Positions 37,194-46,728 are shown, counted from the stretch's first letter. The stretch is 64,000 bases of DNA from Bacillus mojavensis RO-H-1 = KCTC 3706 (GCF_000245335.1 NZ_JH600285.1:118048-182047); one strand, 5' to 3'. Made by a program: numbers and translations. Notes: generated by a model from the sequence alone, not told the origin.

Positions 37194-38594
37194 TTGCCTC
37201 AATTGGAGACTTTGCTAGTCATTTTGCATGTATTTATTTTACTTTTACTCATTATTGGGCTCTTTGCCATGCAGAAGAAACATGTTTCTTTTTCAAAACG
37301 TGTGTTTACTGCGCTGGGGCTGGGAATCGTTTTTGGGTTTGCGCTTCAGCTGATATACGGTCCGACTTCAAACATTGTGGTTCAAACAGCCGACTGGTTT
37401 AATATTGCCGGGGGCGGATATGTCAAATTGCTTCAGATGATTGTCATGCCGCTTGTTTTCATTTCCATTCTAGGCGCTTTTACAAAGATGAAGCTGACAA
37501 AAAATCTCGGGAAAATCAGCGGTTTGATTATCGGGATTTTGGTTGCGACTACAGCTGTAGCCGCGGCGGTTGGTATTGTGTCCGCCCTTTCCTTTGATCT
37601 TCAGGCGATCCAGGTTGACCAAGGAAGTACAGAGCTTTCTCGGGGACAGGAGCTTGAACAGAAATCAGAGGAGATGACAGCGAAAACACTGCCGCAGCAA
37701 ATGATTGAACTGCTTCCTGGAAATCCGTTTTTGGATTTTACAGGGGCTAGACCGACATCAACGATTGGAGTCGTTATTTTTGCCGCTTTTCTAGGCATTG
37801 CATTTCTAGGTGTGAGACGGAAACAGCCTGAACAGGCAGAAACGTTCAAAAAATTGATTGATGCTGTTTACGCCATTGTCATGCGGGTTGTTACTCTCAT
37901 CTTGAGACTGACGCCTTACGGTGTGCTGGCCATTATGACAAAGACGATTGCGACAAGTGATATTGACAGCATTTTGAAACTTGGTATGTTTGTCATTGCT
38001 TCATATGCCGCGTTGATTGTAATGTTTATCATCCACTTGCTTCTGTTGACGATCAGCGGATTAAATCCGGTTGTTTATTTGAAAAAAGCACTGCCTGTAC
38101 TCGTGTTTGCATTTACGTCACGATCAAGCGCAGGCGCTTTGCCGCTGAACATTAAAACACAAAGGAGCTTGGGTGTGCCGGAAGGAATTGCGAACTTCGC
38201 CGGCTCGTTCGGGCTATCTATCGGTCAAAATGGCTGTGCCGGCATTTATCCGGCTATGCTGGCAATGATGATTGCTCCGACAATCGGCCAAAATCCGTTT
38301 GATCCGGCGTTTATCATCTCAGTTATCGCGGTTGTTGCCATCAGCTCGTTTGGTGTCGCCGGAGTTGGCGGCGGAGCTACATTTGCAGCGCTGCTCGTTT
38401 TATCAGCGTTAAATATGCCTGTCGCGCTCGCCGGTTTATTAATTTCTATCGAACCGTTGATTGACATGGGACGTACTGCGCTTAATGTCAGCGGAAGTAT
38501 GATATCAGGCCTGATTACCAGCAAAGTCACGAAGGAAATAGATTCTGGTGTATTCCAAGATCGATCCAATGTGATCGAAGCGGAAGAAGCCTAG
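37194..38594 (+). CDS. tcyP: L-cystine symporter TcyP
   Basis: A 466-residue Na+/H+-dicarboxylate symporter family (DAACS) protein that imports cystine. About nine membrane segments plus re-entrant loops; the family motif appears as FTSRSSAGALPLN and SFGVAGVGGGATFAAL. The start is TTG 37194 after GAAGGGAG with tight spacing, or a second TTG at 37203. It is a single-gene unit. Confidence 0.93.
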   Translation: MPQLETLLVILHVFILLLLIIGLFAMQKKHVSFSKRVFTALGLGIVFGFALQLIYGPTSNIVVQTADWFNIAGGGYVKLLQMIVMPLVFISILGAFTKMKLTKNLGKISGLIIGILVATTAVAAAVGIVSALSFDLQAIQVDQGSTELSRGQELEQKSEEMTAKTLPQQMIELLPGNPFLDFTGARPTSTIGVVIFAAFLGIAFLGVRRKQPEQAETFKKLIDAVYAIVMRVVTLILRLTPYGVLAIMTKTIATSDIDSILKLGMFVIASYAALIVMFIIHLLLLTISGLNPVVYLKKALPVLVFAFTSRSSAGALPLNIKTQRSLGVPEGIANFAGSFGLSIGQNGCAGIYPAMLAMMIAPTIGQNPFDPAFIISVIAVVAISSFGVAGVGGGATFAALLVLSALNMPVALAGLLISIEPLIDMGRTALNVSGSMISGLITSKVTKEIDSGVFQDRSNVIEAEEA

Positions 38595-38600
38595 GCATAT

Positions 38601-38639
38601 TAAAACGTGTAATCCGTCAGAGGATTACACGTTTTTTTA
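38601..38639 (+). terminator. Bidirectional terminator tcyP/yhcM
   Basis: AAAACGTGTAATCC, loop GTCAGA, GGATTACACGTTTTTTT. Confidence 0.95.
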
Positions 38640-39074
38640 ACGGCCGGGTTCTAAGTCTTCCAGCATTTCCATTACAGTGTTGTCATCCATTACATTCATT
38701 GCGCTTTGATCGAAATGGATTGGCTCTGCATATTGCTGCTGTCTATTTCTGGTTGCTGTGTCCGTTTGACGATTTTGCTTAGACTGAGACTGATGCTGTT
38801 GAGGCTGGCTTTGCTGCTGGCCTGCATGCTGATGCTGACGGCCAGTTTGCTGACGATTTTGAGATTGATCTTGATTATTTCCGCCAAACGCCTGTTTCAT
38901 CATATCTCCAACATTAGGAAGATCAACCGACTTATTTTGAGCATTCCGGTTGTTCATTTGGCCTGTAATAAACCCGCTGATTTTTTGCCGGATCTGTGGT
39001 GATAAAGCAGCAACAAGCATAGTTGAACCGATAACTAAGGCTGTCGGACTGATTCCTTTTCGTTGTTTGAACAA
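38637..39074 (-). CDS. yhcM: Gln-rich protein YhcM
   Basis: A 145-residue protein of unknown function. One hydrophobic stretch (PTALVIGSTMLVAAL) is near the N-terminus, then a long Gln/Asn/Ser/His-rich, low-complexity middle (QNRQQTGRQHQHAGQQQSQP) and an acidic end (NVMDDNTVMEMLEDLEPGR). The start is TTG 39074, since AGGAGGG lies six bases upstream. Divergent from yhcN; sporulation context suggests a spore or membrane-surface role, but this is inference. Confidence 0.8.
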   Translation of the reverse strand: MFKQRKGISPTALVIGSTMLVAALSPQIRQKISGFITGQMNNRNAQNKSVDLPNVGDMMKQAFGGNNQDQSQNRQQTGRQHQHAGQQQSQPQQHQSQSKQNRQTDTATRNRQQQYAEPIHFDQSAMNVMDDNTVMEMLEDLEPGR

Positions 39075-39150
39075 CGTGATCCCTCCTTTATAAGTGTATT
39101 GATATTTTCCCCGCTCATTAGACAAATTAACCGTTTTATTTCCCGGGAAA

Positions 39151-39180
39151 GCATTTCCGATATTTTTTCATGCATATTTA
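39151..39180 (+). promoter_or_regulatory. yhcN: Sigma-G-like promoter of yhcN
   Basis: GCATT (-35 type GMATR, last base off), 17 bp, CATATTTA (-10 type CATNNTA). It lies 49 bp before the yhcN start. yhcN is a forespore gene in strain 168. Confidence 0.55.
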
Positions 39181-39228
39181 GAGCCAATTAGAAAAACCTA
39201 TAAGTAAAGTGATAAAGGAGGAATTCAC

Positions 39229-39798
39229 ATGCTTGGAAAAAAACAAGTCCTTGCGTCCATGCTTCTTATCCCTTTGCTTATGACTGGCTGTGGTATGGCC
39301 AATCAGGGTGAGGGCAGACGTGATAATGCAGAGCCTGAAAATGTTAACTACCGCAATCCGGGAAATGATAACGGTACAAGAAATATCAACAATGCAAATG
39401 ATACCCGTGACAACGTCGACAATAATATGACGAATAATGGTGATAACAATAACGGTAATGATAACCGTCAGTTGGAAGTTGCTGATGATGCTGCCGATAA
39501 AATTACCGAAATGAAAGAAGTGAAACACGCAAATGTAATTGTTGCCGGAAATCAAGCGTATGTTGCGGTTGTATTAACAAATGGAAAAGAAGAAGTTGGA
39601 AAAGATCTGAAAAAGAAGATCTCCGATAAAGTAAAAGATACTGATAAGAACATGGACAACGTGTATGTTTCTGCAAATCCAGACTTTGTTGATCGTATGC
39701 AGGGGTATGGCAAACGAATCCAAAATGGTGATCCGATTGCAGGATTCTTTGATGAATTTAGTCAAACCGTGCAACGTGTATTTCCGCAAGCTGAATAA
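39229..39798 (+). CDS. yhcN: Spore inner-membrane lipoprotein YhcN
   Basis: A 189-residue lipoprotein (lipobox MTGC, Cys21) of the YhcN/YlaJ sporulation family. The middle is an Asn/Asp-rich linker (NNGDNNNGNDN), followed by the conserved domain starting at LEVADDAADKITEMKEVKHA and containing VIVAGNQAYVAVVL. Found in the spore inner membrane and involved in germination or outgrowth. AAAGGAGG precedes the ATG. Confidence 0.94.
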   Translation: MLGKKQVLASMLLIPLLMTGCGMANQGEGRRDNAEPENVNYRNPGNDNGTRNINNANDTRDNVDNNMTNNGDNNNGNDNRQLEVADDAADKITEMKEVKHANVIVAGNQAYVAVVLTNGKEEVGKDLKKKISDKVKDTDKNMDNVYVSANPDFVDRMQGYGKRIQNGDPIAGFFDEFSQTVQRVFPQAE

Positions 39799-39803
39799 AA
39801 GAT

Positions 39804-39836
39804 AAAAAGCCGCATAACTTGTGCGGCTTTTTTCTT
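39804..39836 (+). terminator. yhcN: Terminator of yhcN
   Basis: AAAAGCCGCA, loop TAACT, TGTGCGGCTTTTTT. Confidence 0.92.
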
Positions 39837-39920
39837 TGCAGAAATGACACGCTGTGAACTAAGGCTGCATAGAGTAAAAATAAAAAGGTACAAGACGGAC
39901 CGGCTCAGGGAGGGAGACGT

Positions 39921-41030
39921 TTGCAGGGTGGCATAGGAAAGCGTGCGGCATCCGCTCTATTCCTGTGCGGAGTCCTTGTGATGCTGGCCGTAAGCTCGGC
40001 CATCGTATCAAGCACGATGTATATTCTGTCTTTGCCAGGGCAGCAGGCATCTGGGATAACGAAAGAACAAGTGACAAAGCACATGAAGAAAGAGTCATTT
40101 ACACAGGCCGATGTTTATTACACTTCTAAGGAAAAATCCTTACTGCCATTAACGAAAGAAACGCTTGAATATGCGGTGAGTATTAATCAGGTCATGCTTG
40201 AATATTCGAATCAGAAGCCTATTGATATTATTTTTTTTCCTAATGAAAAACAGATGGAGGCTTATTCCGGTTTAATGGATGTTGTCGGCTTTTATTCTGA
40301 GCGGGAGCAGCTGATCGGATTATTGCCTGAAGAGAAAAAGCAGCTTTTAGAAGGTGATGAGGTAGCGGTTTATCTGTATCAGAGATTATTGATTCATGAG
40401 TACACACACCATGCGTTTCATCAGAAATTACGGGAGCTCGAAGCAGATCCTGATGAGTTCCCTTTATGGTTCCATGAAGGATTAAGCGAGTGGATCGCGA
40501 ACTATGAATTGCTCATAGATCCGATCACGTTTTCTGTCGTGCCGTTTGACCATTTGCAGACAGATCAGGACTGGCAGGAAGCTCGATCGGAATATGAAAC
40601 CGATGTTTATTTGCAAAGTTTTTATATGGTCAATGAGCTGACGGAAACATACGGGAAAGACATTATTTTGGAGATTATAAAGGAAACAGCGAAAAAAGGG
40701 GATTTTAAAAAAGGGTTTAAAGCAGCGACACAGGATAGTCTTGATCAATTTGAAGAAGATTTCACCAGATCGTTTGAAGAAAATGCGGCATTGGATAGAA
40801 CCTATCCAATGCCTTTTTTAATTAATGAAGTCCTTGCTGGCCCATACCGCCTAGAGTTGCTTGAGTCGGAGGCATTTGTCCTTGTGCAGGGGCAAAGGAA
40901 TTTCTCAGTTGTTCCATATCCTGCGCGTCAAGCTGCGGAACTTGGTAATAACCATGTTTGTTTTGGTAAAGGAAAATCTCAAAAGCCATTTCGACATACT
41001 CCTGAATTTGCGCAGATAGTACACGTCTGA
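39921..41030 (+). CDS. yhcP: Membrane-anchored zinc-protease-like protein (yhcO/yhcP region)
   Basis: The ORF gives 369 residues, but only about the first 295 look genuine. One N-terminal membrane helix (LFLCGVLVMLAVSSAIVSS) precedes an outer domain with HEYTHHAFHQ (His159, Glu160, His163) and, 22-30 residues on, FHEGLSEW (Glu186, Glu190), the gluzincin pattern. The start is TTG after GGGAGG. A strong terminator hairpin lies inside the ORF at 40788-40819, and the last 70 codons overlap yhcQ antisense. So the true stop is probably lost, perhaps by an indel. Strain 168 has yhcO and yhcP here; the symbol is tentative. Confidence 0.7.
   Translation: MQGGIGKRAASALFLCGVLVMLAVSSAIVSSTMYILSLPGQQASGITKEQVTKHMKKESFTQADVYYTSKEKSLLPLTKETLEYAVSINQVMLEYSNQKPIDIIFFPNEKQMEAYSGLMDVVGFYSEREQLIGLLPEEKKQLLEGDEVAVYLYQRLLIHEYTHHAFHQKLRELEADPDEFPLWFHEGLSEWIANYELLIDPITFSVVPFDHLQTDQDWQEARSEYETDVYLQSFYMVNELTETYGKDIILEIIKETAKKGDFKKGFKAATQDSLDQFEEDFTRSFEENAALDRTYPMPFLINEVLAGPYRLELLESEAFVLVQGQRNFSVVPYPARQAAELGNNHVCFGKGKSQKPFRHTPEFAQIVHV
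40788..40819 (+). terminator. Terminator inside the 3' part of the yhcP ORF
   Basis: GCATTGGATAG, loop AAC, CTATCCAATGC, C, six T: a perfect 11-bp stem. It ends transcription of the plus-strand gene and abuts the yhcQ stop. Confidence 0.9.
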
Positions 41031-41478
41031 CGGCAGGATTTGTCATTTCTAGAGAAGCCATCGTCAGCATAGATGCCTGTGCCTTAACAGCACAAAGCAT
41101 TTGGCGGCTGATGATGCTGTCATCAATATCATTCATAGATTGAACAGGTTTCTTAGGCTGTGCCGGCTGCATGCCGTAAACAGTCTGGTTGTCTTCCTTC
41201 ATCATATAAGTTGCCGTTTTTTGTGAAGGCTCGCTTCCTGTTTTGAAGCACTCTGCTGTTAAGTTATATTGAGATGTAATGAATTGATATTGGCGGTCAA
41301 GGATGTTTAATAATTCCTGATCCTTACAGAATTGTCTCAGCATCATAAACTGATCAAGCACAGTAAGCGTTCCGGAAAGCACCTCGTGCATATCAAACAT
41401 TTCATGTCCGCCGTGATTCTGATGCGGTTTACCTGGTATCCCTTTGTTCTGTGATTGCTGCTGAAATTGCTGATCCAA
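40822..41478 (-). CDS. yhcQ: Spore coat F-like protein YhcQ
   Basis: A 218-residue CotF-family protein found in spores. It begins with a Gln-rich stretch (DQQFQQQSQNKG) and contains two helical CotF blocks (EMFDMHEVLSGTLTVLDQFM and ISRQMLCAVKAQASMLTMAS). The C-terminus is Gln/Gly/Pro rich. The start is TTG 41478 with AAGGAGG at good spacing; the 104-codon extension upstream overlaps the divergent yhcR and is rejected. Confidence 0.88.
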   Translation of the reverse strand: MDQQFQQQSQNKGIPGKPHQNHGGHEMFDMHEVLSGTLTVLDQFMMLRQFCKDQELLNILDRQYQFITSQYNLTAECFKTGSEPSQKTATYMMKEDNQTVYGMQPAQPKKPVQSMNDIDDSIISRQMLCAVKAQASMLTMASLEMTNPAVRRVLSAQIQEYVEMAFEIFLYQNKHGYYQVPQLDAQDMEQLRNSFAPAQGQMPPTQATLGGMGQQGLH

Positions 41479-41622
41479 ACCGAATTCCTCCTTTTTTTTC
41501 AGATCAGCTGTATTTTGTGCCTGTCCGCTGTGTTTTATGCAGTGACTGACAGGAATTATATGCTGATTGTCGAAGTGATTAACAAATAAACGAATCATGC
41601 AAGATGTAAGGGAGGAAAACTG

Positions 41623-44600
41623 ATGAGGCGTTTTTTGCATGTTGTTTTGATCATGCTTTTCATTTTCTTGAATGTCATGTCCGCTTATGAAGCTGTAAGG
41701 GCTGCTGAGCCGGCAGAAGTAATATCGGTTGAAAAAGCGATACAGCAAAAAGAGGGACAAGCTCTTGTCGAAGGATATACAATCGGCCAAGCCGTTTCAT
41801 CTCAGCATTATAATCTGACGAGTCCTTTTTCAAATGATTATAACGTTGCTATAGCAGACAGCAAAAACGAGACATCACCCAATCACATTCTTCCCGTGCA
41901 AATACCCTCCGCGTTCAGAAGCCAATTCGGACTGCAAACGAACCCGCTGCTTCTTGGGAAAAAGATAGCTGTTCAAGGAGTGCTTGAACATTATTTTAAT
42001 ACGACAGGTCTTAAGAAGGTTCAGTCGATGGTCTTAAAGGATGACGCTGAATCTCCGCCGATAGAACAGCCTATTACAATACAGGAAGCGCGCGGCAGAA
42101 TGAATCAGCATGTCACGATTAAAGGTGTTGTTACTGCCGATCAAAACGCAATCGGAGGCGGAAAGCTGTCGACCTTTATGCAGGATGACACAGGCGGCAT
42201 CAACATTTATTCGGCAGCACCAGAGAATTTCCCTGAGTTAAAAGAAGGAATGGATATTACGGTAACAGGGAAAATAACGACTTACCAAGGGCTTACTGAA
42301 ATTGTTCCGGATACATCCGGCATCCGTATTATCCAATCCAATCAGCCTCTCCCTGTCCCTGAATCTTCAACGATCAATGAGCTGGTCAATGGCAGCTTGG
42401 GTGATCAATATGAAGGGCGTCTTGTGACGGTCAAAGCTTATATTTCTTCCATTCCAAATTCTCAAGCAGGCGGCGGTTACAATGTAACAATGATTGATAA
42501 CGATCACCACGCAATGACATTACGTGTTATGAATGAGACAGGTATCATTGATGGACTGACTGAGGATAAATGGTATGAAATCACAGGCGTGTTGAGCAGA
42601 TATCAATCCCTTCAGCTTCTTCCGCGAAAATCAGCAGATATCAAGCTGCTTCAAAAGCAGCCTGCCCCGCCGGCTTCAGAAGGTGAATATGAAACTGTGG
42701 TTGATCGCGTTGTAGACGGTGACACCATTCATGTTAAAAAACCGATACTTGGTGCGACAAAAATTCGTTTTGTAAATGTAGACACGCCAGAAACGTACCA
42801 CACACCAAAAAATGAAGCAGATGAAAATCAATTAAGATTTGGAAAGAAAGCATCTGACTATTTAAAAACTGTTTTGTCTCCAGGAGATCACATTACTGTA
42901 AAAGTCGGCAGTGAAGCCAAGGACAGCTATGGCAGACTTCTTGGGCAGGTTGTGACTGAAATAGGGTCAAATGTGAATTTAGAACTCGTGAAAAATGGCT
43001 ATGCTCCAACATATTTTATTTGGCCTGTTGAAAATGAAGAGGATTATCAGGAATTTCAGGCTGCAGTCGCCAATGCAAAAAAAGAGCAAAAAGGCATTTG
43101 GAATGAAGCGGATCCTCTTATGGAAATGCCGTTTGAATTTAGAGCCAGAGAGCAGGGAAAAGGGCTGACAAGGTATGTGGGAGACTCATCAAACAAGACC
43201 TATGTTGCGCCAGCAGACTGGAAGCAGGTGGCTGTGGAAAACAGGATATTCTTTGCTTCAGAAGCTGAAGCAGAGAGTGCCGGTTACAAGAAAAAGCAAA
43301 CCTCTCCCCAAGAAAATATACCGCTTAGGATTTTAAGCATGAATGATTTGCATGGGAAAATCGATCAGCAATATCAGCTTGACCTTGATGGAGACGGCAC
43401 TCCAGATGGCACATTCGGACGCATGGACTATGCAGCTGCTTATTTGAAAGAGAAAAAGGCAGAAAAGAAAAATACGCTCACTGTGCACGCCGGTGATATG
43501 ATCGGAGGCAGTTCGCCTGTATCATCCCTTCTTCAAGACGAACCAACTGTCGAACTGATGGAGGATATCGGATTTGATGTTGGAACTGTAGGCAATCATG
43601 AGTTCGATGAAGGTACGGATGAACTCATGAGAATGTTAAAAGGGGGAGATCATCCGAAAGGCACTAGCGGCTATGACGGGCAAAATTTTCCCCTCGTGTG
43701 CGCCAATTGTAAAATGAAGTCTACCGGAGAACCCTTTTTGCCGGCTTATGACATCATAAATGTGGAGGGCATACCCGTTGCTTTTATTGGAGTTGTTACA
43801 CAGTCGGCGGCCGGAATGGTAATACCTGACGGAATAAAGGATATTGAGTTTACCGATGAAGTAAAAGCAGTAAATGCTGCTGCCGAAGAGCTGAAGAAAA
43901 AAGGCATCAGGGCAATTGCGGTGCTCGCACATATGTCTGCCGAACAAAACGGCAGCACAATAACAGGTGAGTCCGCTGACCTTGCAAACAAATCTGATTC
44001 TGAGATAGATATCATTTTTGCAGCGCATAATCATAAGGTCGTCAATGGTGAAGTGAACGGCAAGCTGATCGTTCAGGCGTTTGAATACGGAAAAGCGATA
44101 GGTGTCGTTGATCTGGAAATCAATAAACAGACAAGAGATATCGTCAAAAAGTCGGCTGAAATTGAATACGTCGATCAAAGCAAGAAAAAACCTGATGCCA
44201 GCGCCTCAGCTATTTTAAGTAAGTATCAGGCCCTTGCAGAACCGATTATCAGCGAAGTAGTCGGTGAAGCGGCTGTTGATATGGAAGGCGGTTATTCTAA
44301 TGATGGCGACACGCCTCTTGGGAATTTGATTGCCGATGGCATGAGAGCGGCGATGAAAACTGATTTTGCGCTAATGAATGGCGGCGGGATACGGGAAGGA
44401 CTGAAGAAAGGACCGATTACATGGGGGGATCTTTATAACATTCAGCCGTTCGGAAATGTGTTGACGAAGCTTGAGATTAAAGGAAAAGATTTACGGGAGA
44501 TCATCAATGCGCAAATCTCACCGGTTTTCGGCCCTGACTACAGCATAAGCGGGTTTACGTATACGTGGGATAAAGATACAGGCAAAGCAGTTGAGATAAA

Positions 44601-45195
44601 GATGGCAGATGGAACCGAAATCCAGCCGGATGCCACATACACATTGACCGTTAATCATTTTATGGCGACGGCGACAGGAGCCAAATACCAGCCAATCGGA
44701 TTGCTTGGGAAACACCCGGTTACAGGGCCTGAGGATTTAGAAGCGACTGTAGAGTATGTAAAAAGCTTTGAAAAGCCGATTTCATATACGAAAGAAGGCA
44801 GAATTAAACTGGCTGAAGACAGTCATGCCGAAGACCCAGTCACTAAAGACCCGGCAGACAGTCCGGGAACAGACGATCCAGGCAAGGTAAATCCGACACC
44901 TGGGGAAGAACAGCCTGATCTAAAAGAGACCCCGGGCATTGCTCCGGTCCATCAGCTACCGCCTGCAGTCATTTCGACCTTTGAAGAATTTACAACAGAG
45001 ACCAATCAGCCTGCTACTGCCGCCGGCCGTTTAAACACACTGCCTTTGCATAAAGAAGGTAAGGAAAGCGGCTCTGATTCTAAGCTTCCGGATACGTCAG
45101 CTGGATACTACAACTTTATTGTGATTGGTGCAGCGCTCTCACTGTCCGGAACGTATTTATATATCAGAAGGAAAAGGAGTGCCGCTACAACGTGA
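41623..45195 (+). CDS. yhcR: Cell-wall-anchored sugar-nonspecific nuclease YhcR
   Basis: An 1190-residue surface enzyme. In order: signal peptide (1-28), two OB-fold domains (about 125-340), a staphylococcal-nuclease domain from 357 (VVDRVVDGDTIHV, with TPETYH), a metallophosphatase domain from 567 (ILSMNDLHG, then GNHEFDE and AHNH), a 5'-nucleotidase C-terminal domain (about 885-1060), a Pro-rich linker, and the sorting signal LPDTS at 1155-1159 followed by a membrane helix and RRKR. Known in strain 168 as a Ca-dependent nuclease anchored by SrtD. It overlaps srtD. Confidence 0.96.
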   Translation: MRRFLHVVLIMLFIFLNVMSAYEAVRAAEPAEVISVEKAIQQKEGQALVEGYTIGQAVSSQHYNLTSPFSNDYNVAIADSKNETSPNHILPVQIPSAFRSQFGLQTNPLLLGKKIAVQGVLEHYFNTTGLKKVQSMVLKDDAESPPIEQPITIQEARGRMNQHVTIKGVVTADQNAIGGGKLSTFMQDDTGGINIYSAAPENFPELKEGMDITVTGKITTYQGLTEIVPDTSGIRIIQSNQPLPVPESSTINELVNGSLGDQYEGRLVTVKAYISSIPNSQAGGGYNVTMIDNDHHAMTLRVMNETGIIDGLTEDKWYEITGVLSRYQSLQLLPRKSADIKLLQKQPAPPASEGEYETVVDRVVDGDTIHVKKPILGATKIRFVNVDTPETYHTPKNEADENQLRFGKKASDYLKTVLSPGDHITVKVGSEAKDSYGRLLGQVVTEIGSNVNLELVKNGYAPTYFIWPVENEEDYQEFQAAVANAKKEQKGIWNEADPLMEMPFEFRAREQGKGLTRYVGDSSNKTYVAPADWKQVAVENRIFFASEAEAESAGYKKKQTSPQENIPLRILSMNDLHGKIDQQYQLDLDGDGTPDGTFGRMDYAAAYLKEKKAEKKNTLTVHAGDMIGGSSPVSSLLQDEPTVELMEDIGFDVGTVGNHEFDEGTDELMRMLKGGDHPKGTSGYDGQNFPLVCANCKMKSTGEPFLPAYDIINVEGIPVAFIGVVTQSAAGMVIPDGIKDIEFTDEVKAVNAAAEELKKKGIRAIAVLAHMSAEQNGSTITGESADLANKSDSEIDIIFAAHNHKVVNGEVNGKLIVQAFEYGKAIGVVDLEINKQTRDIVKKSAEIEYVDQSKKKPDASASAILSKYQALAEPIISEVVGEAAVDMEGGYSNDGDTPLGNLIADGMRAAMKTDFALMNGGGIREGLKKGPITWGDLYNIQPFGNVLTKLEIKGKDLREIINAQISPVFGPDYSISGFTYTWDKDTGKAVEIKMADGTEIQPDATYTLTVNHFMATATGAKYQPIGLLGKHPVTGPEDLEATVEYVKSFEKPISYTKEGRIKLAEDSHAEDPVTKDPADSPGTDDPGKVNPTPGEEQPDLKETPGIAPVHQLPPAVISTFEEFTTETNQPATAAGRLNTLPLHKEGKESGSDSKLPDTSAGYYNFIVIGAALSLSGTYLYIRRKRSAATT

Positions 45196-45788
45196 AAAAA
45201 TATATTCCTCTTGTAATCATTGTGATCGGTCTTGCGATCACAGGCTACGGGGGCTTTAAATTGATTGATACCAGCATGAAAACTGAGCAAACATTAAAAG
45301 AAGCAAAAAAGGCGGCTGAACAGCCGCCGGCTATTGCAGGCACGAAGAAAAACGCTAATCAAGCCGAAAAAAAATCATCGTTTAAGCCGAAAACCGGTCA
45401 AGCGAGCGGCATACTGGAAATCCCAAAAATCAATGCGGAGCTTCCAATCGTGGAAGGAACCGATGCCGATGACTTAGAAAAAGGTGTGGGGCACTACAAG
45501 GACAGCTATTATCCAGATGAAAACGGACAAATTGTGCTGTCAGGACATCGTGATACTGTGTTTCGCCGGACGGGAGAGCTTGAAAAAGGTGACCGGCTCA
45601 ACATCATCCTTTCATATGGTGATTTCACATATGAAATTGAAAAAACAAAAATTGTAGACAAGGATGATACGTCCATTATTACGCTGCAGCACGAAAAGGA
45701 AGAGCTCATACTGACCACCTGCTATCCTTTTTCATACGTCGGGAATGCCCCGAAACGTTATATTATTTACGGAAAACGTATTTCATAA
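45192..45788 (+). CDS. srtD: Class D sortase SrtD (YhcS)
   Basis: A 198-residue transpeptidase that anchors LPDTS/A proteins to peptidoglycan. One N-terminal membrane helix (PLVIIVIGLAITGYGGFKL), then a sortase barrel with the catalytic His119 in LSGHRDTVFRR, Cys177 in LTTCYPF, and Arg in PKRYIIYGKR. The start is GTG 45192, overlapping the yhcR stop (GTGA), so the substrate and sortase are translationally coupled. Confidence 0.95.
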   Translation: MKKYIPLVIIVIGLAITGYGGFKLIDTSMKTEQTLKEAKKAAEQPPAIAGTKKNANQAEKKSSFKPKTGQASGILEIPKINAELPIVEGTDADDLEKGVGHYKDSYYPDENGQIVLSGHRDTVFRRTGELEKGDRLNIILSYGDFTYEIEKTKIVDKDDTSIITLQHEKEELILTTCYPFSYVGNAPKRYIIYGKRIS

Positions 45789-45822
45789 AAAAGCCGCAGG
45801 CCAATCTCTGCGGCTTTTTTCA
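45787..45822 (+). terminator. Bidirectional terminator srtD/yhcT
   Basis: AAAAAGCCGCAG, loop GCCAATCT, CTGCGGCTTTTTT between convergent genes. Confidence 0.93.
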
Positions 45823-46728
45823 TGATAAATAAGTATGGCAAAGACTTTCAATATCAGCTGGAAGCGGTGCCTCGGCAACGACCAGTTCTCCGGTAATCGG
45901 ATGAACAGCCTGTACCTTTTTGGCATGAAGCGCCTGCCTGTTAAGAAATTGGCTCCCGCCTCCGTAAAGTGTATCGCCCGTTAGCGGATGGCCGATGCTT
46001 GCCATATGCACACGAATTTGATGAGTTCTGCCCGTTTCCAGCTCTAATTCAGCAAGCGAGAGCTTTTCTCCCGCATTGACAGTAAGGGTACGGTAATGGG
46101 TGACGGCGGCTTGTCCGCCTGGTGAAACCCGCCGTCTTGTCGGGTGTGATCTGTCTCTTCCAATCGGCGAATCAATTTTGCCTTTTTTGGGCTTCAGCTT
46201 TCCTTCAACAATTGCGAGATATGTACGCTTCAGCGTCTTTTTCTCTAACTGCTGATCTAAGATGGCATGCGCCAAACGGTGCTTGGCGAATACGACAGCG
46301 CCCGATGTATCCTGATCAAGACGGTGGACATGGCGCACTTTGATTGTTTCGCCATTTACCTGAAAGTGGTATGCGATCAAATTGGCGAGCGTACCGGTCT
46401 GACCTTCTTCATTGGGATGAGTGGAAATACCGGCTGGTTTATTGACGATTAACATGTGGCGGTCTTCAAATAAAATATCAAGCTCTCCATACTCAGGTAT
46501 GACAGAGGATTCTTCGTTTTCCTGAAGATCAATAAACAGGCGGTCATTCTTTTTTACGAGTATGTTGTTTTTGACAGCCTCATGATTGATTTTTATATTG
46601 TGATGAGTCATCCATTCTTGGATAACGGGTTTCGAAGCTTTGAGCTCTGTTTTCAGCACGGAAAATAGCCATTGTCCGTCCTGTTTTTCACTGATTATCA
46701 GCTCTAGCCCTTTGCCTTTTTCTTTCAT
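45820..46728 (-). CDS. yhcT: Pseudouridine synthase YhcT (RluA family)
   Basis: A 302-residue RNA pseudouridine synthase. The catalytic Asp is in HRLDQDTSGAVVFAK, and other family motifs are NKPAGISTHP and LETGRTHQIRVHMASIGHPL. An S4-like segment precedes the catalytic domain. AAGGAG is ten bases before ATG 46728; a TTG two codons earlier is weaker. The RNA target is not known. Confidence 0.93.
   Translation of the reverse strand: MKEKGKGLELIISEKQDGQWLFSVLKTELKASKPVIQEWMTHHNIKINHEAVKNNILVKKNDRLFIDLQENEESSVIPEYGELDILFEDRHMLIVNKPAGISTHPNEEGQTGTLANLIAYHFQVNGETIKVRHVHRLDQDTSGAVVFAKHRLAHAILDQQLEKKTLKRTYLAIVEGKLKPKKGKIDSPIGRDRSHPTRRRVSPGGQAAVTHYRTLTVNAGEKLSLAELELETGRTHQIRVHMASIGHPLTGDTLYGGGSQFLNRQALHAKKVQAVHPITGELVVAEAPLPADIESLCHTYLS

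Noticed and set aside
43636..44178. Long minus-strand ORF of 180 codons within yhcR
   Set aside because: Antisense shadow of the 5'-nucleotidase domain; no ribosome site.
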